From the NCBI GenBank assembly GCA_913058495.1, contig CAJXQC010000004.1:1-64000 (forward strand): DNA of 64,000 bases, read 5' to 3'. Every line of letters starts with the position of its first letter. The first letter of the stretch is position 1. Below the pieces are notes generated by a model. The model did no database searches and had not been told where the DNA came from. It saw only the letters and a program-made list of their open reading frames with translations. This document shows, piece after piece, positions 49,201 through 57,099 of the stretch. Origin of the DNA: an uncultured Balneola sp. (GTDB lineage Bacteria; Bacteroidota; Rhodothermia; Balneolales; Balneolaceae). The position numbers and the translations under genes are program-made.

Positions 49201-52200
49201 GATGTGACAGTAGCTACAGTAAACTCGAAGCCTGTTCTTAGCTCTATTGAATCATCAAATATTCCTTATCCTGATGCTGCTGTTCAGATTACAAATACTA
49301 TTGTAGCTTCTGATCCTGATGATACCAGACTTGACAGCGCATTTGTAATAATTTCTGAAAATCTGAAACCTGCAGAAGATTCTCTTATTTATTCCACCCT
49401 TTTCGGAATTACGGGAAGCTGGAATCCAAATACAGGAATTCTCAAACTTACAGGGAATAATTTATTAAGCGATTATGAAGCAGCATTAAGATCTGTGGAT
49501 TATATAAATACTGCCACCATAGCGTCAGGCCCCGAACGAGTAGTTAGTTTTATCGTTAGTGACGGTGATCTCAAAAGTGATACTCTAAAACGTACCATCG
49601 ATGTAAGTCCGGTAGAAACCATTCCTGATCTTGAAGTTTGGCTTAGGGCAGATGCCGGAATTTCTGAAGGAAACGGAGTTTCTATTACGACCTGGGAAGA
49701 TCAAAGTGGGAATGGAAATGATTATACAGGTGCAGCTGGTTCAGGTACAACTCCGACTTTTGTAGCAAGTTCTGCAACTTTAAACAGTAAGCCATCGGTA
49801 AACTTTATAGGAAACGGAGATCACTTTCTCGATAGTGACGGACAAACAAATTACATCAACGGAAACAATGAGTTCAGTATGTTTATTGTTTATAAATCTG
49901 ATGTTACAAATACTGATAAAGGACTTTTTATAGCTGATTCTCCTTCAGGAGCTGATGAGATTCTGACTATTAGATACGACGCTTCAGGAGCAAATGGTGG
50001 TGGATCATTTAATGATGTAGTAAAAACCGGAATTCTGGGTAATGGTGCCGACAACCAGTTAGAAAGCTTTTCTGATATTCAAACATCCGGAGCACAAATA
50101 ATTAGCTTGCAATGGGAAAGCGGTACAACATACGATCTATATGTAGATGGAATTTTGAATAATCCGAGTTCTGCGGCTGACCCTCCCCCATCAGGAACAA
50201 TTACAACTGCAACTACTGCTTTGCTGGGAAAAGGAGGAAAAGATACCGGAAATAGCAGTTGGGATGGCGAAATAGCAGAATTCATTTTCTATAGTCGTAG
50301 TATTTCCCAAACGGAACGGGAAAGTATAGAGGATTATCTTGCAGACAAATATGATCAGGCAATTCGTAAAATTACTCCGGCGATTGGAGGAGAATCGATC
50401 TCAGCTGATGACGCAAATACTACTTACACTTCGTTAACTGGTCCATTTATTCAGGAAGGATTTATTGGTGAGTTTACATCTAGTGGAACAGTTATTCTTA
50501 ATGCTCCTTCAGGTTATCAATGGAATACAAGCGGAACAATTGGAGTAACTGAATCTCCTGCTTTTGGTGGATCAACAGAATTAGACGCTTCTTTCACCAG
50601 CATCACTTCAACTACAGCAACTTTTACCATAGATGTAGTTTCATCAACCAATCCTGGACAACTACAATTTACCGGCCTGGAAATTCGTCCAACAACAGGA
50701 ACTATGCCAAACACAGAAAATATTATCAATTCCGGAACAACCGGACAAGGTGGAGCAACCAATTACGGAACAATAACCATGGTTCCGGGATTGAAAGACA
50801 GTTTGGTGTTTGTTCAGCAACCAACAACTACATCAAAAGACTCGATCATTACTCCAGAAGTTCGGGTACAACTGGTAGATCAACACGGAAACAGTGTTGA
50901 AGAAGCAGGCATATCAGTTGGTATTAATCTTTTCGGTGGAGCAGGAATTTTATCAGGCACAACTTCCACAAATACAAATGCTTTAGGAATTGCTGAATTT
51001 GAAGACTTAAGCATTGATGATGTTGGTACTGATACATTACAAGCTACAAGTTCAGGATTAACTTCGTCCTTAAGCTCCTCTTTTAACATAGTGAATGATG
51101 GGGTTTTAACCGGATTTATCGTAGAAAGAGTACCCTCAGGAAATATCAGCTCTAAAACTGCAGGTCAAAGTTTCAATATCAAGATCACAGCCGTTGATGG
51201 CTCCTCTACTACTGTAACTTCGTTTAACGGAACTGTAGTAATTTCATCGAATTGCACAATGGACTCCGGGCAAGGAACTTCCTCCGTTTTTTCTTCCGGT
51301 GAACTTGCATCCACAACTGTAAGCATTACCAGTACAGGCTCTTGTACAATAACTGCTACCAATTCAGCCGGCTCTGAATTTGGAAACAGTAATTCATTTA
51401 GTGTAAGCGCAGGGGCTGCGTCTGAAGTAACATCGCTAATTTCTGCATCGCCAACAGTTATTTTGAATAACGGATCGAGTACTTCTGTAATAACAGTAGA
51501 TGTAAAAGACGAATTTGGTAATAATATAACTATTGGTGGAGATGCGATTACCTTATCAACCACCGCGGGCACCTTAGCCAGTACAAGCGGTTCAATTATT
51601 GATAACAGTGATGGAACATACTCTGATACTCTTACATCAACAATGGTTGAAGAAATTGCTACTATTTCAGGAACTGTAAATTCGACAACTATTACAGATA
51701 ATGCACTGGTAGAATTTGCCGCGTTCACTCATATTTGGGAGAGCCAACTTGGTTCTGCAAGCCTCGCATCAGACTGGGAAGAAACAGGAAATTGGAATGT
51801 CGGCAATGTACCCGGAACCAATTCTGTTGTTTTTATTCCTTTAAATCCTGCAGTAGGTAATGAACAACCTGTGATTGATGTTACAGGAAGTACAGTAGCT
51901 TCAGTTACCATGGAAACCGGAGCTTCACTATCCATTTCCGGAGGAATAAATTTCACAATCACGGGCAACCTTTCCGGAGGCAGCGTACTTGGAACCAATG
52001 CTGACAGCATCACTGTTGGAGGTGATATTCTGGATGTAAGTGCAATAAATGTTGGTACGGTTGTTATGAATGGAACTTCCGCCCAAAGTATTACTAACCC
52101 TCATGCATACACAAATCTTGTGATTGATAATGCTAACGGTGTAACAGTAGAAGAAAATCTCGCCATCAATGACAGTCTTATCATGACATCCGGCGAATTG

Positions 52201-53727
52201 CTTATACCAAGTGGAAAAAATCTTGTTGTTGATGGTATCAGATATGGAACCGGAACTTTACGTTTTCAAAGAAAAATATCTGGTGTAAGAGGGTGGCGCA
52301 TTCTCTCCTCTCCTGTTTCTTCTACATTTGGTGATTTTTTGGATGGCACATTAACCCAAGGATTCACGGGATCAACACTTGGCAATGCAACTCTTGATAG
52401 CTTACAACCCAATGTCCTTACTTATTTAGAAAGTTTTGAAGGCACTGACAATCAACGATACAGAAGTCCCGGAAACGCCACAGATCCATTAGTACAAGGT
52501 CAGGGTATTTTTGTGTTCTTTTTTGGAGACATAGCAGCAGATGCTCGCTATAATAATCCGCTTCCGGATACACTAGATGTTAGTGGACAAGAATTTAATG
52601 GTGCAGCCGGTGAAGTGGATTTTGGAGTCACTTATACCGCAAACGCTGATACAGGTTGGAATTTAGTGGGCAATCCTTTTGGCGCCACAATTAATTGGGA
52701 CGACTCACCAAACTGGACCAAAACCAATATCGAGAACACTATCTATATTTGGGACCCGGCTGCCAATGGTGGTAATGGTGAATATCTAACTTGGAATGGT
52801 ACCACAGGAACACTCGGTAGTGGTTTAATTCCACCATTTCAGGGATTCTGGATTAAAGCAAATGGTTCAACTCCTGTTCTAAAAGTTACTACTGACTCCA
52901 AAACAACCGGAGGATCGTTCCTAAGAAAAGAAATTAGGACGGAACAAACCAATGATGTCCCTTTGCTAACATTGGAACTTACCTCCAATGGATTAAAAAA
53001 AGATGCGAGCTTTATGTTTACTGATAATGCTTCAGAATCAAAAGATAATTTTGATGCATTTGAACTACTCCCTTTTACTGAAAACCGTTTAGAAATATTC
53101 AGTTTGCTAGATGATGGAACACCACTTGTCATAAACAACCTTCCGCTTGAGTTTACAAACAGATACTTACTTCCTGTAAATATAAATGGGTATAAAGAAG
53201 GCATTCCGATTTCGGGCGATTTCAAAATTAGAGGGAAAAATCTTGATAACATCCCAGATGAGTGGCTGATTTCGTTGATCGATAATGAAACAGGTGAGGA
53301 AATAGATCTTATAAATCAAGAAGAATACACGTTCTTTCACTCTACCAAAAGCAAAGCTAAAGTAGCCAACCCGAATACTAAACAAAAAGTAATTCGAAAA
53401 AAAGCCGGAGACGCACGATTCACTTTGAAAATTACAACTGAGGAAATCGAACTTAATATCCCGGAACAGCCTTTTTTATCACAGAACTATCCAAATCCTT
53501 TCAACCCAACTACCACCATTCCATTTGGCTTAGATGTAGATTCACAAGTTAGTTTGATTGTATATGATATTCTTGGCAGAAAAGTAGCTACTCTAATCGA
53601 CGGAAAACGACCGGCTGGTGTATATTATGAAATATTCATCGGATCACACTTAGCAAGTGGGGTTTACTTTTATCGTCTTTCTACAGATTCTCAAATTTAT
53701 ACTAAGCGATTCACTCTTATCAAATAG
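46216..53727 (+). CDS. Giant multidomain surface protein with T9SS sorting domain, paralog B
   Basis: A 2503-residue protein built like paralog A: signal peptide ending NAQ (about 26), DUF2341 (FPVLVNVTLPSGDGENANG), LamG-like domain, one cadherin-like repeat, second LamG-like domain (HFDAQDLDGDG), three cadherin-like repeats (nt 48430-49610), third LamG-like domain (VWLRADAGISEGNG), the ITPAIGGESISADDANTTYT domain, three Ig-like domains, the GWRILSSPVSS module and a sorting domain with QNYPNPFNPTTTIPF. It has one cadherin-like repeat fewer than paralog A before the second LamG. It starts at ATG 116 bp after paralog A and is followed by the fimbria-motor locus on the same strand. A role as adhesin is inferred. 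Confidence 0.88.
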   Translation: MTNFFTKYLFISVALFFGLSEIANAQLGSFAERKKFNIESDSISGASDLINFPVLVNVTLPSGDGENANGFDIAFTAGDGTTQLDHDLESYDSGTGELVAWVRFPSLSATTDTQFFIYYGDSGITTDQSTTDTWNSDYQLVMHMDGGATEDDATSNANDGTENGTGGIPTTSGRIGDGRDFERGDSDFISVADDNSLDITDEITISFWYNPESNAAPDMVTKGTNTSYEATIRGGPRMQFKKEGGSNLTADASFSLSNSTWYYLTYVQGASGRSIYQNGVSINTDGNTTAFSTNGDALQISRSGDAADGIIDEVRISDIELSEDWIATEYANQLNPSTFITELDDLPSLQNIESTAATYTAGGSAIFITSDLTIGSHPTVTTLDSAVIQISNNLDNPDDQLGFSDQLGITGTYTAATGKLLLSGTTSLANYQTALRAVTFSSLVGTPSQLTRTVSITGYNGSSATNTPVRDIDIICTLTDLTTDISNIVFHFDAQDLDGDGTANSAEGSPPTNNSSVTLWGDLSTNNFDFATGTAALFDSSGFGERGAVTFDGTNDELIKGGEALINNDDFSQKSFAITIRTGTSTDGFQVIYEQSSGGLGYNFSIVDGNLYAHAYNRSSANWGASNSLRHRVINLGTVQSNQSYIIIAYHDSNVWAAELNNGLLESFSDAADMNSNNNSIGLGGNDGSQTRNPITLSNENGNFNGQIVEFASWNTSLNGGQRASIYNYFNDKWGNVPPVLSSIEGTNLDFTEGDPDTQITNTITVSDSDSHNNMDSAKVSITTNFITGQDSLIFANTANITRTYNGTTGVLLLSGSDTKTNYQTALRSVNYRNTQFNPSTNTRTVEFEIYDWDDVSNTVSRNININNPDATPVLANIDSGDLAYTEGNGAVAITSAITVSDVDDTNIESATISITANYFIGEDFLDFTDTGNISGSFASGSGILTLTGSDTKANYQTALRAVTYQNTSSDPVTLDRTISFVVNDGDNNSNTQSRDVTVATVNSKPVLSSIESSNIPYPDAAVQITNTIVASDPDDTRLDSAFVIISENLKPAEDSLIYSTLFGITGSWNPNTGILKLTGNNLLSDYEAALRSVDYINTATIASGPERVVSFIVSDGDLKSDTLKRTIDVSPVETIPDLEVWLRADAGISEGNGVSITTWEDQSGNGNDYTGAAGSGTTPTFVASSATLNSKPSVNFIGNGDHFLDSDGQTNYINGNNEFSMFIVYKSDVTNTDKGLFIADSPSGADEILTIRYDASGANGGGSFNDVVKTGILGNGADNQLESFSDIQTSGAQIISLQWESGTTYDLYVDGILNNPSSAADPPPSGTITTATTALLGKGGKDTGNSSWDGEIAEFIFYSRSISQTERESIEDYLADKYDQAIRKITPAIGGESISADDANTTYTSLTGPFIQEGFIGEFTSSGTVILNAPSGYQWNTSGTIGVTESPAFGGSTELDASFTSITSTTATFTIDVVSSTNPGQLQFTGLEIRPTTGTMPNTENIINSGTTGQGGATNYGTITMVPGLKDSLVFVQQPTTTSKDSIITPEVRVQLVDQHGNSVEEAGISVGINLFGGAGILSGTTSTNTNALGIAEFEDLSIDDVGTDTLQATSSGLTSSLSSSFNIVNDGVLTGFIVERVPSGNISSKTAGQSFNIKITAVDGSSTTVTSFNGTVVISSNCTMDSGQGTSSVFSSGELASTTVSITSTGSCTITATNSAGSEFGNSNSFSVSAGAASEVTSLISASPTVILNNGSSTSVITVDVKDEFGNNITIGGDAITLSTTAGTLASTSGSIIDNSDGTYSDTLTSTMVEEIATISGTVNSTTITDNALVEFAAFTHIWESQLGSASLASDWEETGNWNVGNVPGTNSVVFIPLNPAVGNEQPVIDVTGSTVASVTMETGASLSISGGINFTITGNLSGGSVLGTNADSITVGGDILDVSAINVGTVVMNGTSAQSITNPHAYTNLVIDNANGVTVEENLAINDSLIMTSGELLIPSGKNLVVDGIRYGTGTLRFQRKISGVRGWRILSSPVSSTFGDFLDGTLTQGFTGSTLGNATLDSLQPNVLTYLESFEGTDNQRYRSPGNATDPLVQGQGIFVFFFGDIAADARYNNPLPDTLDVSGQEFNGAAGEVDFGVTYTANADTGWNLVGNPFGATINWDDSPNWTKTNIENTIYIWDPAANGGNGEYLTWNGTTGTLGSGLIPPFQGFWIKANGSTPVLKVTTDSKTTGGSFLRKEIRTEQTNDVPLLTLELTSNGLKKDASFMFTDNASESKDNFDAFELLPFTENRLEIFSLLDDGTPLVINNLPLEFTNRYLLPVNINGYKEGIPISGDFKIRGKNLDNIPDEWLISLIDNETGEEIDLINQEEYTFFHSTKSKAKVANPNTKQKVIRKKAGDARFTLKITTEEIELNIPEQPFLSQNYPNPFNPTTTIPFGLDVDSQVSLIVYDILGRKVATLIDGKRPAGVYYEIFIGSHLASGVYFYRLSTDSQIYTKRFTLIK
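48430..49610 (+). repeat. Three cadherin-like repeats in paralog B
   Basis: Units begin near 48430, 48832 and 49231 with PVLSSIEGTNLDF, PVLANIDSGDLAY and PVLSSIESSNIPY and follow the same pattern as in paralog A. A further, more degenerate unit lies at about 47262-47640, before the second LamG-like domain. Confidence 0.75.
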
Positions 53728-53844
53728 CTTAGATTTTTGAATAAATCTAGAAATTATTCTCAGTATTAGAACGTTCTTATTAAAAAGAATTAACTGGTAA
53801 TAGTGTCAACAAAGTAAGATTTTGAATCAATTCAAATCACTTTC

Positions 53845-54360
53845 ATGAAGATTGTATCCAAAGCGTTATTTATAGTTTTACCTATTCTCCTGGGACTTAC
53901 TACTGGTGGATTTGCTCAAAAATCATCTCAAACTGCTAAAACCAATATAGAGATCACAACAACCATTGTAAGTTCTATAGAGCTTATTACCGTCAAAAGT
54001 ATCACTGTTGGAAACCTTCAACCTGGTCAGGAGGAAGTGTACATTAACTCCATAAATGACGCTAATGCGGGGTATATGATAGCTGTTGGCGCTCCTGGTG
54101 CTGATTTCAGGTTGAATTTTGAAAGAACAAGGACGCTTACTCAGGTAAATGGTGATGGAAGTTTAATTTTTGAATACGAACTTTCCGGAAATAATCTAGA
54201 AGATCAAAATAGTGCTGAATACATTGATGAAGATTTTAGAAGTCTTAAATTTAATTCTGAAGGTCAATTTCATATATGGGTTGGAGGGAAAATTGATTTA
54301 AGGAACGCGCGTCCCGGAAACTACGATGGAGATTTTACTATTGAAATTGAGTACATATAA
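53845..54360 (+). CDS. DUF4402-like pilin candidate 1
   Basis: A 171-residue exported protein with a signal peptide ending GFAQ (about 25). The mature protein is a single beta-rich domain whose C-terminal strand pair HIWVGGKIDLRNARPGNYDG is characteristic of DUF4402-type fimbrial subunits. It is the first of four such genes placed before a chaperone and an usher-like gene. Its stop overlaps the start of the next gene (TAATG). By analogy with chaperone-usher fimbriae it should be exported and assembled at the outer membrane; whether it is the shaft or a tip is not known. Confidence 0.75.
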   Translation: MKIVSKALFIVLPILLGLTTGGFAQKSSQTAKTNIEITTTIVSSIELITVKSITVGNLQPGQEEVYINSINDANAGYMIAVGAPGADFRLNFERTRTLTQVNGDGSLIFEYELSGNNLEDQNSAEYIDEDFRSLKFNSEGQFHIWVGGKIDLRNARPGNYDGDFTIEIEYI

Positions 54361-54968
54361 TGAGGTTTCTACAAACTTACATATCTGCTTGTTTATTAAA
54401 TGCCATTTTGGTTTTCTGCTTCACAGAAAATTCGACTGCTCAGGAAATTGATTTCGGTTCTTATAGTTCTGTTTACTCAGTTACGTTATCTGAGTTAAAC
54501 ATTGGGGAAGAATTAGATTTCGGATTACTGATACAAAACGAGGGATTGGTTTCAATACCAATAGCTGAATCCAAAGTTCTATCAATTTTGGGAGTTAAGT
54601 ACCTGGATGTAATTGTTGATATTACTGCAGATAATTATCTTCTGCTTAACGGCAACTTATCCTGCTCTACAGATCCTAGTTGCAGGATTCCATTCACTTT
54701 ACAAGCCTCCTATGCCAATAATGGATCCAATACTTTCAGCCAAGCTGTAAATTTCACAGTTGTTTCAAATGTAGCTAGTGCACAATTTCCGATAAAGCGC
54801 AGAGCCGGCGGACCGCCAAGCCCCCCGCCTACTCCGGTTTACGAAGGCTATAACCCTAATCTTTTTCAGGAAACAGCTTATCTTTATATATATGGTTCTT
54901 TAAATGTAGGCAACATAAATGCCGGCAGTTACACTGCTGATATAATAATTACTATTAGCTATGATTAA
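54360..54968 (+). CDS. Divergent pilin-like secreted protein 2
   Basis: A 202-residue exported protein (signal peptide ending STAQ, about 28). It is a more distant relative of the neighbouring pilin candidates: its end LYIYGSLNVGNINAGSYTAD aligns with the GGxID...GxYxGD ending of the other three. It carries two cysteines (CSTDPSC) that could form a small disulfide loop, and a proline-rich stretch GGPPSPPPTPV before the last strands. It overlaps both neighbours (1 bp upstream, 8 bp downstream). It may be a minor or adaptor subunit; this is inferred. Confidence 0.65.
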   Translation: MRFLQTYISACLLNAILVFCFTENSTAQEIDFGSYSSVYSVTLSELNIGEELDFGLLIQNEGLVSIPIAESKVLSILGVKYLDVIVDITADNYLLLNGNLSCSTDPSCRIPFTLQASYANNGSNTFSQAVNFTVVSNVASAQFPIKRRAGGPPSPPPTPVYEGYNPNLFQETAYLYIYGSLNVGNINAGSYTADIIITISYD

Positions 54969-55479
54969 TAACCTTGCTAAGATATTATTTTTATTATTTC
55001 TAGTGGTTTCACACAAACCTCTTTCCGCACAATTTATAAACCTTCAAATCACCATCGAACCTGAATTAAGTGCACAGGTAGAGCAAGTACTGGACTTTGG
55101 ACAGGTTGTTTCTAACTCAGGTGTTATGCAAATCGAACTTGGTGATTTGAATACAGGAATATTCAGCATTCGTGCTATAAGGTCCCAGTCTCTATATATA
55201 GAACTTAATCATCCTGATTTTTTGACTCGTGAAAATAATCCATCTGATCAGATTCCTTTAGAATTAAATGTGTCGTATAACAATTCGGGAAATGATAACA
55301 TCTCTAAATCACAAATACTTGCAGATCGCTCCGGTACCATAACAATTGGTGGTTCTGAAAACAATTCAGAGAATTTTTGGCGCAAACTTTATTTATATGT
55401 ATACGGATCTATTGATGTAGGTAACATTCCAAATGGACTATATAAAGGAGACGTTACACTCTTTGTAAGCTATGATTGA
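54961..55479 (+). CDS. Divergent pilin-like secreted protein 3
   Basis: A 172-residue exported protein with a signal peptide ending LSAQ (about 21). It shares the pattern of the preceding protein: a VLDFGQVVSNSGVMQIELGD beta segment and a C-terminal YLYVYGSIDVGNIPNGLYKGD. It starts 8 bp inside the previous gene, so their translation is coupled. It probably belongs to the same surface structure as the other pilin candidates. I cannot assign a specific role. Confidence 0.65.
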   Translation: MINNLAKILFLLFLVVSHKPLSAQFINLQITIEPELSAQVEQVLDFGQVVSNSGVMQIELGDLNTGIFSIRAIRSQSLYIELNHPDFLTRENNPSDQIPLELNVSYNNSGNDNISKSQILADRSGTITIGGSENNSENFWRKLYLYVYGSIDVGNIPNGLYKGDVTLFVSYD

Positions 55480-55598
55480 TTCTATAACCAATTATTAAAA
55501 GCTTCTAATTAAGAAAACCTAACTTTTTATTCGAGGATATTCTAAATAGCTTGTGAATGGAATTTTAAAATCAATCTTTATTTCTAAATAATAAAATT

Positions 55599-56138
55599 AT
55601 GAAAACTCTATTGAAATCTACTTTAGTTGTTTTGGCTGCTCTTTTGGTCTCTGGAACTTCTTTTGCACAAGGTTCATCAGATGATGCTACTGTATCTGCA
55701 AATGCCAATGTTGTAGCTGCTCTTACAGTTACTAATGTTTCTGACTTAAGCTTTGGAGACATCCTTACATCAGAAACTCCAACCATTAGTGCTACTACTA
55801 CAGGAGCTGGTTCTGTTTCAGTTTCCGGTGCAACAAGTGGTCAAACACTTAACGTAACAATAGATTTCCCTTCTGTTCTTACGGACGGAACTCCTGCTAA
55901 CGATTTATCATTTGATACTTACAGTGCAGCTGTTACAGCTTCTGGAAACGATTCTGATCCTACAAACGGTGTTGCATTAACTGGTGCTGCTACAGCAGGA
56001 ACTCAAATCACAGGAACTTTCGTTGCAGGAGCAACTGCAGCCCATATTTTCGTGGGTGGTCAAATTGATGACGCTTCAAGTGGTGTTGCTGGTAATTCAT
56101 ATGCAAACAATATTACAGTAACTGTAGACTATAACTAA
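55599..56138 (+). CDS. DUF4402-family pilin, probable major subunit
   Basis: A 179-residue exported protein with a signal peptide ending SFAQ (about 24) and a low-complexity, Ala/Thr/Ser-rich mature part without cysteine. It contains DLSFGDILTSETPTIS and ends AHIFVGGQIDDASSGVAGNS followed by a Tyr-containing beta strand, the DUF4402 pattern. It has its own upstream gap of 120 bp and a strong terminator right behind it, unlike the other three subunits. That would allow much higher expression than the rest of the locus, as expected for a fibre shaft protein. Confidence 0.8.
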   Translation: MKTLLKSTLVVLAALLVSGTSFAQGSSDDATVSANANVVAALTVTNVSDLSFGDILTSETPTISATTTGAGSVSVSGATSGQTLNVTIDFPSVLTDGTPANDLSFDTYSAAVTASGNDSDPTNGVALTGAATAGTQITGTFVAGATAAHIFVGGQIDDASSGVAGNSYANNITVTVDYN

Positions 56139-56156
56139 TTAATGATAGTTTAGTTT

Positions 56157-56193
56157 AAAAAAGTCTTATTTGAATAAAATAAGACTTTTTTTT
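56157..56193 (+). terminator. Rho-independent terminator after the probable major pilin
   Basis: AAGTCTTATTT (56161-56171) pairs perfectly with AAATAAGACTT (56177-56187), a five-base loop between, followed by a run of eight T overlapping the arm. Leaky readthrough could set the level of the downstream chaperone, usher and motor genes. Confidence 0.88.
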
Positions 56194-56266
56194 GTAGGTT
56201 AAGAGAAGCTGAAATACTTTTATTCAGCATTTTTGCTTATGTTTTACAAAACCAATTAAAAAGCAT

Positions 56267-57097
56267 ATGAATAAATCTCTATACGCTATTACACTCCTTA
56301 TTTTATCTTTAAGCAGTATTACTGCTTTTGCACAGGTTACTATTGCTCCTACCAACTTATTTATTGATGACAATTCTAAGTTTGGTACTTATATGGTAAT
56401 TAACGGGTCCAATGAAACACAAGAAATTTCTATTGATTTTTTCTTTTCCTATGCAAATTTAGATAAAAACGGCAACCGTTCTTTAATCAAAGACGATATT
56501 GAAAAAGCTGAACAGCATTCTATTGTTGAATATGTACAAGCTTTTCCAAAAAACTTTAAACTTGCCCCGGATCAGCGACAAATTGTTCGATTGAGAGTTT
56601 CTGCTCCAAATGATCTTTCTGACGGCACTTATTGGTCTAGGATCAGAACATCTTCTACTCCAGAATCCCCACCGATAGAGCTGCAAACGGATCAAGCAGT
56701 TACAGCTCAGGTTGGCATTATAGTGGAACAAGTAACAGGGCTTTTTTATAAAATTGGGAACGTTAATACCGGTATAGAAATTAATACGATTCGCTCTGAA
56801 AGAGACGGGTCAAAATTGACTGTGCTTACTGACTTTTTGAAAACAGGTAACTCTCCTTTTTTAGGTTCGATATATACTTCCTTATTGGATCAATCAGGCA
56901 GAGAAGTAAAGACAGGATTCATTTCTACATCTATCTACTTTGATGGAACTCACAAACAGGAATTGGATATATCTGATTTAGCTAATGGTACTTATACAAT
57001 AAAAGTAACTTTTGAAACTAATCGCTCCGATATCTCTGAAAGAGACATTGTTGGTATGGAACCTGTAAACCAAACAACTTCTTTTGAAATCAATTAA
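56267..57097 (+). CDS. PapD-like periplasmic fimbrial chaperone
   Basis: A 276-residue exported protein with a signal peptide ending AFAQ (about 23). The N-terminal Ig-like domain begins VTIAPTNLFIDDNSKFGTYMV and includes NFKLAPDQRQIVRLRV, where the family motif for donor-strand pairing lies. The second domain has IRSERDGSKLTVLTDFLKTG. It is somewhat longer than classical PapD (about 240). Chaperones of this kind hold pilin subunits in the periplasm until delivery to the usher. It is 2 bp ahead of the usher-like gene, consistent with that role. Confidence 0.85.
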   Translation: MNKSLYAITLLILSLSSITAFAQVTIAPTNLFIDDNSKFGTYMVINGSNETQEISIDFFFSYANLDKNGNRSLIKDDIEKAEQHSIVEYVQAFPKNFKLAPDQRQIVRLRVSAPNDLSDGTYWSRIRTSSTPESPPIELQTDQAVTAQVGIIVEQVTGLFYKIGNVNTGIEINTIRSERDGSKLTVLTDFLKTGNSPFLGSIYTSLLDQSGREVKTGFISTSIYFDGTHKQELDISDLANGTYTIKVTFETNRSDISERDIVGMEPVNQTTSFEIN

Positions 57098-57099
57098 CC

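Noticed and set aside
53730-53749. Palindrome TAGATTT/AAATCTA after paralog B as a terminator
   Set aside because: It has only seven AT-rich base pairs and no clear T-tract after it.
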